From assembly GCA_021782355.1 (NCBI GenBank), contig JAJXUZ010000003.1:1-32917 (forward strand): DNA of 32,917 bases, read 5' to 3'. Below are positions 1 to 8,198 of this stretch, one piece after another. Below the pieces are notes generated by a model. It ran no database searches and was not told where the DNA came from. It saw only the letters and a program-made list of their open reading frames with translations. Source of the stretch: Microcaldota archaeon (GTDB taxonomy: Archaea; Micrarchaeota; Micrarchaeia; Norongarragalinales; UBA97). Each line of letters begins with the position of its first letter. The first letter of the stretch is position 1. The translations under genes were made by a program, and so were the position numbers.

Positions 1-437
1 GTATTCTTACTAAATACTTGAAAAGTAGAAACTTTTTTAGATTCTTCAATAATCTGCACACCAAGTAAACGCCTATCAATTAAATTGTTGAATTCGGTGA
101 GTTGTTTAGTATCGGTGTAATTTTCAACTTTGATTAGAGTATATCCTAAAATATACAAATTATAAAATTCAAAAGCGGCTGTTTGATAATTTCTTAGAAT
201 TATTCTTCCAATAGGTTGAATATTAGGAGTAATTTGAGGACTAATTGTTAAGTTCATTCCCCTTTGTCTCATTGAAAGATAACTTCCGGGTTTTGCATTA
301 ATTAGTGTAATCCAATTCTTAGGTAGAGAAACAACCAACGAGCTATTTCCAAGTTTTACAGCTTTTCGAATATAGGTTGGACCTTCAGGAGTAAGGGAGG
401 AGGAACTGAATGTCGGTTTCTTTTTTAGTAAGCTCAA
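1..437 (-). CDS. AbrB-like N-terminal domain protein of the archaeal PhoU-type regulator family (partial, C-terminus outside window)
   Basis: Reverse-strand translation from a TTG at 437: LSLLKKKPTFSSSSLTPEGPTYIRKAVKLGNSSLVVSLPKNWITLINAKPGSYLSMRQRGMNLTISPQ...; the 'RKAVKLGNSSLVVSLPKNW' stretch resembles the SpoVT/AbrB fold of archaeal PhoU-family regulators. Not in the supplied ORF track; open to the window edge. Confidence 0.6.
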   Translation of the reverse strand, partial: MSLLKKKPTFSSSSLTPEGPTYIRKAVKLGNSSLVVSLPKNWITLINAKPGSYLSMRQRGMNLTISPQITPNIQPIGRIILRNYQTAAFEFYNLYILGYTLIKVENYTDTKQLTEFNNLIDRRLLGVQIIEESKKVSTFQVFSKN

Positions 438-589
438 GTAAATCTAAACTCCATATTGATTGAATATATAGAAAGTATATATTATATATACGAAATATAA
501 ATCATTGGGGCAATGCAATAGATAGTCAAGGGAATCATAGGAGGCAACCAAGATTCACTAAGCCATACTGTTAAGAGGGGAAAGGAAAA

Positions 590-805
590 ATGAAGAAAAA
601 ACATCTTTCATCTACTTCAATAAATGAACCTGAATTTGGCAAAAATACTGCTATTTTATTTGCAGCATTGGCAGCATATTTAGTAGTTGCAAGCAATCAG
701 TGGGCAGGATACTTGCTTATGTTTGCAGCAGCTATCTTGTGGTTAATTGGAAATGAAGAAGAAAAACCACAAATAATAAACAGACATAATGTTGCAAGAA
801 GTTAA
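590..805 (+). CDS. small membrane protein, hypothetical (1-2 TM)
   Basis: 71-aa ORF with hydrophobic TAILFAALAAYLVVASNQWAGYLLMFAAAILWLIG; purine-rich AGAGGGGAAAGGA just upstream. Confidence 0.55.
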   Translation: MKKKHLSSTSINEPEFGKNTAILFAALAAYLVVASNQWAGYLLMFAAAILWLIGNEEEKPQIINRHNVARS

Positions 806-886
806 GTTTTAGACTCTCAACTTTTTTATCGGCAATCCGGTTAATGAAAGGTTTATAACCGGATTTTCCTGAGTTTAAACTATAAG

Positions 887-1543
887 ATGCAACAATTTGA
901 ATTTAACCCCAAAATTATTATAGACGACAGAGAAGACCGCAGAGTAGTAAGTCTAATTTCAAAATATCCAACCATAATTGAAAATGAAAGATTAATTTGC
1001 GCAGATTATGTGTTAAGTGATAGAGTTGCAATTGAAAGAAAAACCGATAGTGACTTTCAATCAAGTTTAATGGATGGTAGATTGTTTACTCAGGCAAGTG
1101 AAATTGGAAAAAAATACCAGTGTGCAATTATTGCTATAATTGGAAAGAATTTTGATAAAAAATTAATTAAAGCAATTAACGGAGCAATAATTTCATTGTC
1201 AGTGGACTTTCACCTGCCCATAATGTTTTTTGATAATGATGAAAAGTTCGCTTTATTTTTATTTGAAGTTGCTAAAAGAGAACAGTTTCATCATAAAAGA
1301 AATGTGGCGGTAAACTCTCAGAGAAAGCCCACAGATATTCAAAAAGAGATACAGTTTATAGTAGAAAGTTTACCTGGAATTGGACCGGTTACTGCTCAAC
1401 AGCTATTGGCTAAATTTCAAACAATTGAAAATTTAATGACGGCAAACGAAGAACAATTAAAAGAAGTAGCCGGAATCGGTCCTTTTGGGGCAAGAAAAAT
1501 CAGGTTGGCAGTTAGCACTAAATTTGAATTAAAATTAAATTAA
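887..1543 (+). CDS. XPF/ERCC4-type (Hef/Mus81-like) nuclease with C-terminal helix-hairpin-helix
   Basis: ERCC4 nuclease signature DDREDR...ADYVLSDRVAIERKTDSDF; C-terminal (HhH)2-like LPGIGPVTAQQLLAKF...VAGIGPFGARKI. Confidence 0.85.
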   Translation: MQQFEFNPKIIIDDREDRRVVSLISKYPTIIENERLICADYVLSDRVAIERKTDSDFQSSLMDGRLFTQASEIGKKYQCAIIAIIGKNFDKKLIKAINGAIISLSVDFHLPIMFFDNDEKFALFLFEVAKREQFHHKRNVAVNSQRKPTDIQKEIQFIVESLPGIGPVTAQQLLAKFQTIENLMTANEEQLKEVAGIGPFGARKIRLAVSTKFELKLN

Positions 1544-1570
1544 AGTACTTAGAACTTAAAAAAAGGAAGG

Positions 1571-1595
1571 GGGTTTGATAAGAAAAATCAAACCC
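1571..1595. terminator. perfect 9-bp inverted repeat between convergent genes (possible bidirectional terminator/processing hairpin)
   Basis: GGGTTTGAT (1571-1579), loop AAGAAAA, ATCAAACCC (1587-1595). Confidence 0.45.
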
Positions 1596-1612
1596 AGAAA
1601 AATATAGGGAAT

Positions 1613-2299
1613 TTAACTCAAAAGTTTTTCGATGTGTTTCTCTTTCTTCTTTCCAACATCCCTTACTACATCTTTAAGGCCCAAGCCCAATGCGATTGCA
1701 GAACCTAAACCAACTGCAACTGCGAATGCTCCGACCATCAAAATGAAGAAGTCTCTAAGAATTGAAACATCTGCTCCCGGTAAAATTAATGGCAATGCAA
1801 TTACAACTGCAGTGTATGCAACAAATACTTTTAACAAAATTGCCATTAAGTTTGCAAATGGAACTTCTTTAGATTTTCTGAATCTGTCTGAAACATAATC
1901 AACTGCAAGTAATGCAACTACGATGATTATAGTTCCTTCAACTAATGATGGAATATAACTGAATATCCACAAGATTAATGTGTTAATTAAAGGTAAGTCT
2001 GTCACATTGGCAGCTACACCTAAAAAGATAGTAAAGGTTGCAAGTCTAACAAATACTGAAATTATTTCAGTAACAGTAATTGTTCCTAATGCGTCGTGAA
2101 CTCCTTTTTGCTCAAGTTTTTTCTCAAGCCTCATTTCTTTTAATCCGCGTTCTACAATTTGTGCAAAGAATTTAGCAACTAAATAACCAATTCCAAGGAA
2201 CACAATCACTACTATTAGTGAAGCAAGTCCTGAAACGTAGTTATTCAGAATATTTGACAGAGCCATATTGAGATTTGTTGAAAAGTCTACCAACGTCAT
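1613..2299 (-). CDS. membrane protein, MscS-like conserved TM helix family
   Basis: Multiple TM segments; 'FLGIGYLVAKFFAQIVERGLKEMRLEKKLEQKG' typical of mechanosensitive-channel-like TM-helix proteins. Confidence 0.55.
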   Translation of the reverse strand: MTLVDFSTNLNMALSNILNNYVSGLASLIVVIVFLGIGYLVAKFFAQIVERGLKEMRLEKKLEQKGVHDALGTITVTEIISVFVRLATFTIFLGVAANVTDLPLINTLILWIFSYIPSLVEGTIIIVVALLAVDYVSDRFRKSKEVPFANLMAILLKVFVAYTAVVIALPLILPGADVSILRDFFILMVGAFAVAVGLGSAIALGLGLKDVVRDVGKKKEKHIEKLLS

Positions 2300-2347
2300 T
2301 TTTTAAGGTCACCGAAAATTTAACGAATTTGTTGCTTTTAAACCTAA

Positions 2348-3940
2348 CTAGTTCCCTGATTTTTGAATATAATACACTGCAGAACCGGAATCGTATATTT
2401 TTGAAACTGATTCGTTAGAAGAATTCTCTAAGTAATTCACATCGGAATTGTGTTGTTGTGAGGTTGCAAAAATGTATTTTACATTACTCAAAAATAGTTG
2501 ATTAAGAGAAGAAAATGACTGTTCGGACAAACCATAGAATAGTAAATTCGTTAATTGAATTCTTCCAATTGCATTATTTGAAAATTCAAAATATCCGTCT
2601 ACATAAACTGGTCTTGCTGAAAGGTAAGTTAAAAGATGACCTTGGTCCCACGTAGATGCAACCAAACCGGCTGGGCCACTAATTGAATTTGATAAATAAA
2701 ATGCAGAAGAAAAATCTGAATTGGAACTTTGTTGAAAAATCGTAGAGGAATAGGATAAAAGAATGACGGCAAAAAAAAGTGAAATTGAAATTAACATCAA
2801 TTCTTTTGTAATAGTCAACTTACTAATTAGCAAACCTATTGATAAACCACATAAAATACACAGAGAAGGAGCTAGAAATACGATGTTTCTTTGTCCGACA
2901 ATTAAAAGTGCAACCGAAATAGAAAACCAAAATAAAATTACACTTATTTTTGAGTAGAAGTTTTCTTTAAATGCAAAATAAATGAAAATAAAAACAAAAA
3001 CTAAAGGAGCAATAGTGTAAAAGAAAATAAATTGCCAAGAAAAAATTGAAAGTTCTGAACTTGAAAATATTGCCGGGGAAAGATAGTTCAAGACATTAAA
3101 TTGTAAATAATAAATTGAACTTAGAATTAAACCAAAAAAACCATAAAGTAATGGAGCTGAATCGGTTTTTGCTTTAACTAAATAACTGCTTATTTGAATT
3201 GCCACTAAGGTTGCAAAAAGAACTAAAGCTGAAGGAAGATGGATTAGAGTAAGTAAAAAGAAAAGCAAAAATAAATTGAAATTTTCTTTATTTAGATAAC
3301 TAAGAAGGATTAATGGGGCAAAACATAAAACAAATGCATCTGGTCGGCCAAAAACCATTGAACGACTAAGTGCGGCCGGACTTATTGCAATTAAAAGACT
3401 GGCAAGATAGGGGGAATAATTCTTGAAAAAGTCGTATTCTTTTAAGTTACTTTGAATAGTCAAATCTACTATTTTTTTAGTTAATGAATAGGTTGCTAAT
3501 ATTGCAACTAATGTTGCTAAAAGAGAAAGGATGGAAAACGAGGCAAAGTTTCCAATTCCCCATAATGAAAAAAGGTTAAAGCCCATTAAGTGAAATAATG
3601 GATAATAAGTATAGGGTCTTCCTCCAAAAGAAAGTGGGTCATATGAAATTAACTTTCCAAAACTATCAATTGCAGTAATTAATCGAAGATGATAGTAAGA
3701 ATCGGGGTCAATAAAACCAGTTAAGAAAAGCGGAGAAAGACGGGCAAAAATACCGATAATAAGAATGGATAAAAGTTTCCAATCAACTCTAAAATTCATA
3801 AATTCAAGCATCCGCAAAGGCTTATTAATCAGCTTGATACACCATAAATATGTAAAAATTAGGCAGGTTTTCAGTAAAAGGTTGTTTTCTATAATCCTTT
3901 TGTAACTTTGCCATTTTCTATTAATTATTTGACCAAACAA
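2348..3940 (-). CDS. AglB/STT3-like oligosaccharyltransferase or related membrane glycosyltransferase (divergent)
   Basis: 530 aa, polytopic; first-loop motif 'FIDPDSYYHLRLI'; C-terminal 'ASTWDQGHLLTYLSARPVYVDGYFEF' at the position of the WWDxG motif region. Start may be internal (MLEFMNFRVDW). Confidence 0.6.
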   Translation of the reverse strand: MFGQIINRKWQSYKRIIENNLLLKTCLIFTYLWCIKLINKPLRMLEFMNFRVDWKLLSILIIGIFARLSPLFLTGFIDPDSYYHLRLITAIDSFGKLISYDPLSFGGRPYTYYPLFHLMGFNLFSLWGIGNFASFSILSLLATLVAILATYSLTKKIVDLTIQSNLKEYDFFKNYSPYLASLLIAISPAALSRSMVFGRPDAFVLCFAPLILLSYLNKENFNLFLLFFLLTLIHLPSALVLFATLVAIQISSYLVKAKTDSAPLLYGFFGLILSSIYYLQFNVLNYLSPAIFSSSELSIFSWQFIFFYTIAPLVFVFIFIYFAFKENFYSKISVILFWFSISVALLIVGQRNIVFLAPSLCILCGLSIGLLISKLTITKELMLISISLFFAVILLSYSSTIFQQSSNSDFSSAFYLSNSISGPAGLVASTWDQGHLLTYLSARPVYVDGYFEFSNNAIGRIQLTNLLFYGLSEQSFSSLNQLFLSNVKYIFATSQQHNSDVNYLENSSNESVSKIYDSGSAVYYIQKSGN

Positions 3941-3982
3941 TTAATTTTAATCATTTGAGCAGAAAGAGGTAGTATACTTAAA

Positions 3983-4390
3983 ATGGTTCAATATCATAAA
4001 AACCCTAAAACCAAAGCAAGCGGTACTGGTGGAAAGAAAAGAAGTACTCGCGACAAAGTAAAAGCACACTATGGCGGATTCTTCCATCGCGCAAGAATTG
4101 ATAAAAAAGAAAAAGAAGCAGCTTACACTCCACGCTCAACTAAAGGTGGAAACACTAAGATTGCAGTAAAGATTGTTGGTTTTGCCAATGTTTCAACAAA
4201 AGGAAGCGCTAAGGTTGTTAAAACTAAAGTTTTATCCGTTGTTGAATCACCAAATAATCGCCATTATACCAGAGAAGGTTTAGTTACCAAGGGCGCAGTT
4301 ATTGAAACTGAACTAGGTAAATGCAAAGTTACCAGCAGACCAACTCAAGATGGTACAGTAAATGCAGTTTTGATGCAAAGCAAACAGTAA
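3983..4390 (+). CDS. rps8e: 30S ribosomal protein S8e
   Basis: 135 aa with S8e-type 'NTKIAVKIVGFANVSTKGSAKVVKTKVLSVVESPNNRHYTREGLVTKGAVIETELGKCKVTSRPTQDGTVNAVLM'. Confidence 0.9.
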   Translation: MVQYHKNPKTKASGTGGKKRSTRDKVKAHYGGFFHRARIDKKEKEAAYTPRSTKGGNTKIAVKIVGFANVSTKGSAKVVKTKVLSVVESPNNRHYTREGLVTKGAVIETELGKCKVTSRPTQDGTVNAVLMQSKQ

Positions 4391-4470
4391 TTGTTTTGCG
4401 TCATTCTTTATTTTTTTCTGACTAATTCTTTTCTTCTTCTTTTTAAACTTATATTGCTAATTTAATTTTA

Positions 4471-5433
4471 ATGAAAACCGTCAACACCACCCATATCGTA
4501 GGGGGGGTATTACTTAGACAATTAAAAAACGGAATAGTTCAAGTTTACTTAGTTCAACGCTCAAACGAAAACAATGCACTTAGAGAGCATTGGACTTTGC
4601 CCGGAGGAAAAATACAATCTCGGAATATTGATAAGGCAAGTGAACTTGAGAATAAACTTGAGGCAAAAATTGGTTATCGTCCTCGTTTTCCAGAATTTAT
4701 TCACGAAATTAAAACTATTGATGAAGATAATGAATTTATCAGACATCACTTTTCTTATTTGGTTCCGTTAAACATTAGCACTCATCTTACTACCGAATAC
4801 TTAAGAGGAAGTTGGAAGAAAATTGAGGCATTTAGAAATCCTAGATTAAAGTTGATGCCCGGGGTAAGAGAGGCAGTAATAGAAGCAGCGCAAAGATTGG
4901 AAAAACACAATCAATACTTAGATGAATTATTTGATTTGGCGCTATTGTCAAAAACCCGCGAAGGTCATCATCCATTCTATACCGCAGCAAGTTTAGTGAG
5001 TCCGGATGGAAAAACCATAATTAAGGCATTTAAAGGAGAAACGATTCCTACAATTAGTACTAAGGAAACGTTAGAACATCACGCAGAAGAAATTTTACTA
5101 AAGAAATTTAATACGAGATTGGCAAAAGGAAATCTTCCACTAAAAGGTTGGACTCTTTACACTTTAATGGAACCTTGCAGTTCACGAGATACTCCGGGTC
5201 ACACTCCTTGTTCGGTATTAATTGCAAAAACTCCTCAAATTAGTAAAGTGGTCGTGGCTGGTTTAGACCACAATCCAAAAATAAAAAATATTGGAATTCA
5301 AAATATCATAAATAGCGGAAAAACAATTATTCTTCATCCCGATAATACTCAACAGTTCAAAAAAGCAACCACATTGAACATTCGTCACGCAGAAGAACAA
5401 ATAAAACGACTTGTATCAAGAAAAACATATTAG
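4471..5433 (+). CDS. fusion of NUDIX-fold domain (degenerate Nudix box) and cytidine/RibD-like deaminase domain
   Basis: N-terminus 'IVGGVLLRQ...LREHWTLPGGKIQ...' is NUDIX-like; C-terminus carries deaminase HAE ('LEHHAEEILL') and PC...PC ('EPCSSRDTPGHTPC') motifs. Confidence 0.65.
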   Translation: MKTVNTTHIVGGVLLRQLKNGIVQVYLVQRSNENNALREHWTLPGGKIQSRNIDKASELENKLEAKIGYRPRFPEFIHEIKTIDEDNEFIRHHFSYLVPLNISTHLTTEYLRGSWKKIEAFRNPRLKLMPGVREAVIEAAQRLEKHNQYLDELFDLALLSKTREGHHPFYTAASLVSPDGKTIIKAFKGETIPTISTKETLEHHAEEILLKKFNTRLAKGNLPLKGWTLYTLMEPCSSRDTPGHTPCSVLIAKTPQISKVVVAGLDHNPKIKNIGIQNIINSGKTIILHPDNTQQFKKATTLNIRHAEEQIKRLVSRKTY

Positions 5434-5446
5434 AAAAGGTAACTGA

Positions 5447-6058
5447 ATGAAGATTTTAGGAGTAGTTCACGACGACACTCACCACGGCTTAATACAACTA
5501 AGTAAATACATAAGAAAGAATGTTAAGGAAGGGCAGGTTGTAGGTCTAGAAGTGCCCGATAGATTTGAATTATCTAAAAGATACTTTAACGGAAGTTCGA
5601 AACGAATTATTAAAAATTATACTGAATCAGAAGGAAATAAATTTTTTGCAAAAGTAATTGAAGAAATACATAGGAAAAAAGCAATTGCAGTTCCAGTAGA
5701 ATCTTTGGAATTAAGTAAAAAAGAAAATGAATTAAGAGAACTTGTAGAATATTCGGACGAATATGAGCCCGAAGTTAAAAGAAGTCAGCAATATCAAATT
5801 TACAGAATGGGAATTGAAAGAGCAGTTAGAATGCTTGAAGATACTAAAAAACACCAAGGAAATGTGTTAATTGTAGGTGCGGCACACGCAGCAGAATTTG
5901 AACATTTAGCACCGAATAAAACCAAACCGCAATACTTCTTAAACCAAAATGAATTGAAACAGGTAAACAGTCACGTTAAAAGTTATATAGGAAGACTTAA
6001 TGAAAACGAAATGAAAGATTATGCTAGAAGAATAGAATTTGCATTAAAAGAGAGATGA
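5447..6058 (+). CDS. conserved hypothetical, possibly TraB/TIKI/ChaN-like fold
   Basis: N-terminal 'LGVVHDDTHHGL', 'VGLEVP' and C-terminal 'VLIVGAAHAAEF' resemble the GxxH/E/GxxH arrangement of that superfamily; weak. Confidence 0.35.
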   Translation: MKILGVVHDDTHHGLIQLSKYIRKNVKEGQVVGLEVPDRFELSKRYFNGSSKRIIKNYTESEGNKFFAKVIEEIHRKKAIAVPVESLELSKKENELRELVEYSDEYEPEVKRSQQYQIYRMGIERAVRMLEDTKKHQGNVLIVGAAHAAEFEHLAPNKTKPQYFLNQNELKQVNSHVKSYIGRLNENEMKDYARRIEFALKER

Positions 6059-6064
6059 TTTTTT

Positions 6065-6643
6065 ATGAATCAAGGAAAAGAAGTTTTTTTTGTAACTGGC
6101 AATAATTCTAAGTTCGAGGAGGCTAACAATATCCTTTCTGAATTTGGAATCAAAGTTAAACAATTAAAATTAGATTTAGAAGAAATTCAACACGAAGATT
6201 TGGGAAAGATTGCTGAAAACAAAGCAAGACAGGCATTTGAAAAAACTGGAAAAAATAAAATGGTGTTTGTAGATGACACGGGTCTTTTTATTAAAAGTTT
6301 AAAGGGGTTTCCTGGTTCAAATAGCAAACTAGTTGCAAAAACTCTTGGTGCAGATAGATTAGTTAAATTAATTAAAGGTGGAGCGAACAAAGCTGCGTTT
6401 AAATCGGTAATTGCAGTGATGGGACCAGGTATGAGTTCTCCTGAAGTATTTGAAGGAAAGTGTCATGGCAAATATCTCATTAAAGCTAGAGGAAAGTCTG
6501 CTGATTTTGTGCCTTATGATAGGTTTTTTGTTCCATTAGGAGAAACTAAAACTTTTGCTCAGATGAATTTAGAGCAGAAGAATAAGTATTCAAGCAGAGC
6601 GGTTTCGATTAGAAATTTGGGAAAATGGTTAAGTAGAAGATAA
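6065..6643 (+). CDS. XTP/dITP diphosphatase (RdgB/HAM1 family)
   Basis: 'FFVTGNNSKFEEANNIL', 'DLEEIQ', 'FVDDTGLFIKSLKGFPGSNSKLVAKTLG' are canonical HAM1 motifs. Confidence 0.92.
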   Translation: MNQGKEVFFVTGNNSKFEEANNILSEFGIKVKQLKLDLEEIQHEDLGKIAENKARQAFEKTGKNKMVFVDDTGLFIKSLKGFPGSNSKLVAKTLGADRLVKLIKGGANKAAFKSVIAVMGPGMSSPEVFEGKCHGKYLIKARGKSADFVPYDRFFVPLGETKTFAQMNLEQKNKYSSRAVSIRNLGKWLSRR

Positions 6644-6661
6644 GGTTAAGTTGAGATTAAT

Positions 6662-7630
6662 TTAGACTTTGAAGTGAAAGCGAGATTTTAGTGAGTTTAA
6701 CCATTCTTTCGGATGAATTCCATAAGACCATTCACCTAATGCTACTCGTAATGGTGAACGGTGAATTTCTCCTTCAAGAACTTTCTTTGCGGTACCTAGT
6801 TTTTGTTCAAAAGACTTCTTATATTCTTTATTGATTTTTTCAAAGTCTTTCATCTGATTTTTAAATTCTTGATTAATTAATTTGTCCAATTCAACAAAAA
6901 AACCAATTTTTTGCAACTCCTCTATCATATTCTTATTTGCTTCATAATTGGAGGGTTTGAGACCATAAGTTACTTTAAGGTCCCGGGAGATAAGTCTTTC
7001 AGTAGGAGACCGGGTTAAATCCTCAAAACTTAGAACTTGAAAACGATTAAAATAAAAAGTATATCTAGATTCTGATGGGTTTTTGGAGATAACATCAATG
7101 CAGTCCATGGTGTTTGAATTTCTATTAATATTAAATTCATTTAATTTTTCTGATTTCTTCAAATTGTTTAGTATATTGTCCCATTTATCACCATAATTAC
7201 GATACGTTGAAGGACTAAAAATCTTGTTTAATTCTTCAATTTTATTTATATTACCATAAGTTTCATAAAAAGATTCGATGATAGTTTTAGTGTTATTAGA
7301 AATTACCAGTTTGTTTGAAGTCGATATTTCTTTCCACTTTGAAGGCGGAAAAATAAAAATATTAGATTTTGAAACTTTTTCGTTAAAATCAACTTTATTC
7401 GGATTATGTTGAGGAAAATTTATCTCAAAATCCTCTGAAATCTTCGTCTCTATTTCTGAAATATTATTCAAAAGAGGCCCATAAACTTCGTCTAACATTT
7501 TTTTATGACGATCATAAACATAACCAAAGTATGCAGTTAATATCGAGACAATAATTGCAATAGAGAATTGATTTGTAATAAGTTGAATTAGAAAAGTTAG
7601 AAAAGATAGTATATCCATAACGCACACCAA
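6662..7630 (-). CDS. hypothetical protein, N-terminal TM with long helical cytosolic domain
   Basis: 322-aa ORF, N-terminal hydrophobic 'FSIAIIVSILTAYFGYVYD' then charged helical segments. Confidence 0.5.
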   Translation of the reverse strand: MVCVMDILSFLTFLIQLITNQFSIAIIVSILTAYFGYVYDRHKKMLDEVYGPLLNNISEIETKISEDFEINFPQHNPNKVDFNEKVSKSNIFIFPPSKWKEISTSNKLVISNNTKTIIESFYETYGNINKIEELNKIFSPSTYRNYGDKWDNILNNLKKSEKLNEFNINRNSNTMDCIDVISKNPSESRYTFYFNRFQVLSFEDLTRSPTERLISRDLKVTYGLKPSNYEANKNMIEELQKIGFFVELDKLINQEFKNQMKDFEKINKEYKKSFEQKLGTAKKVLEGEIHRSPLRVALGEWSYGIHPKEWLNSLKSRFHFKV

Positions 7631-7795
7631 ACGGAATATTTGCTCTTAAAAGTTTTCTTTTATATATCGAGTTTTATTTTATTCTCCAGGGTCTTTTACA
7701 GAATTAATTGATTGGTTTGTTTATTGATTAATTTTGATTGTAAGTTGTTTAATGGTTGTTTATTGTTTATTATTTGAAATTGTTTTTTGATTTTG

Positions 7796-8170
7796 TTACT
7801 TGAATTTAACCGTAGTTGTTTTGTTTTCTTTAATTCTATCTTTTAGTAAACCTTTAATCAAAGTAACTGGAATGGGTTCGTCCAAAGGAAACTGAATTGC
7901 TGATTTTGAAGTTTTGAATTTAAGTAATTTTTTATGATTTAATGCGATTATGGGGGGTCGAATGTATAGGCCTAGATGAGTTTTCATAAGAGCAAACCAG
8001 CATAAATTGCCCTTATCGTAAGCAGGCATACGATAACTAATACTCTCGGTAGAATTTGGAGAAACATCTTTGATTATCTTTCGAATTTCAATTAGTTTCC
8101 CTTGATGTTCTTTTGGAGCATTTGAAATGTAATCGTCTACTTCGTTTGTAGATTTGGGTGGTTTTTTCAT
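7796..8170 (-). CDS. DUF1801 (YdhG-like) domain protein
   Basis: 'VDDYISNAPKEHQGKLIEIRKIIKDVSPNSTESISYRMPAYDKGNLCWFALMKTHLGLYIRP' matches the DUF1801 pattern. Confidence 0.8.
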   Translation of the reverse strand: MKKPPKSTNEVDDYISNAPKEHQGKLIEIRKIIKDVSPNSTESISYRMPAYDKGNLCWFALMKTHLGLYIRPPIIALNHKKLLKFKTSKSAIQFPLDEPIPVTLIKGLLKDRIKENKTTTVKFK

Positions 8171-8198
8171 TTAAATTGGTCGATTAATTTAATTTATT

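Noticed and set aside
1632-1898. ORF-track entries antisense to or nested in clear genes (e.g. 1632-1898+, 2763-2957+, 4561-4749-, 8677-8925+, 10489-10725-, 13572-13811+, 15093-15278-, 22590-22868+, 26430-26705+, 29672-29908+)
   Set aside because: They overlap strongly supported coding genes in another frame/strand and have no recognisable protein features.
7631-7795. T/G-rich TTGATT/TTGTTTATT-like repetition
   Set aside because: Irregular low-complexity AT-rich spacer with no consistent repeat unit; not a CRISPR or tandem array.
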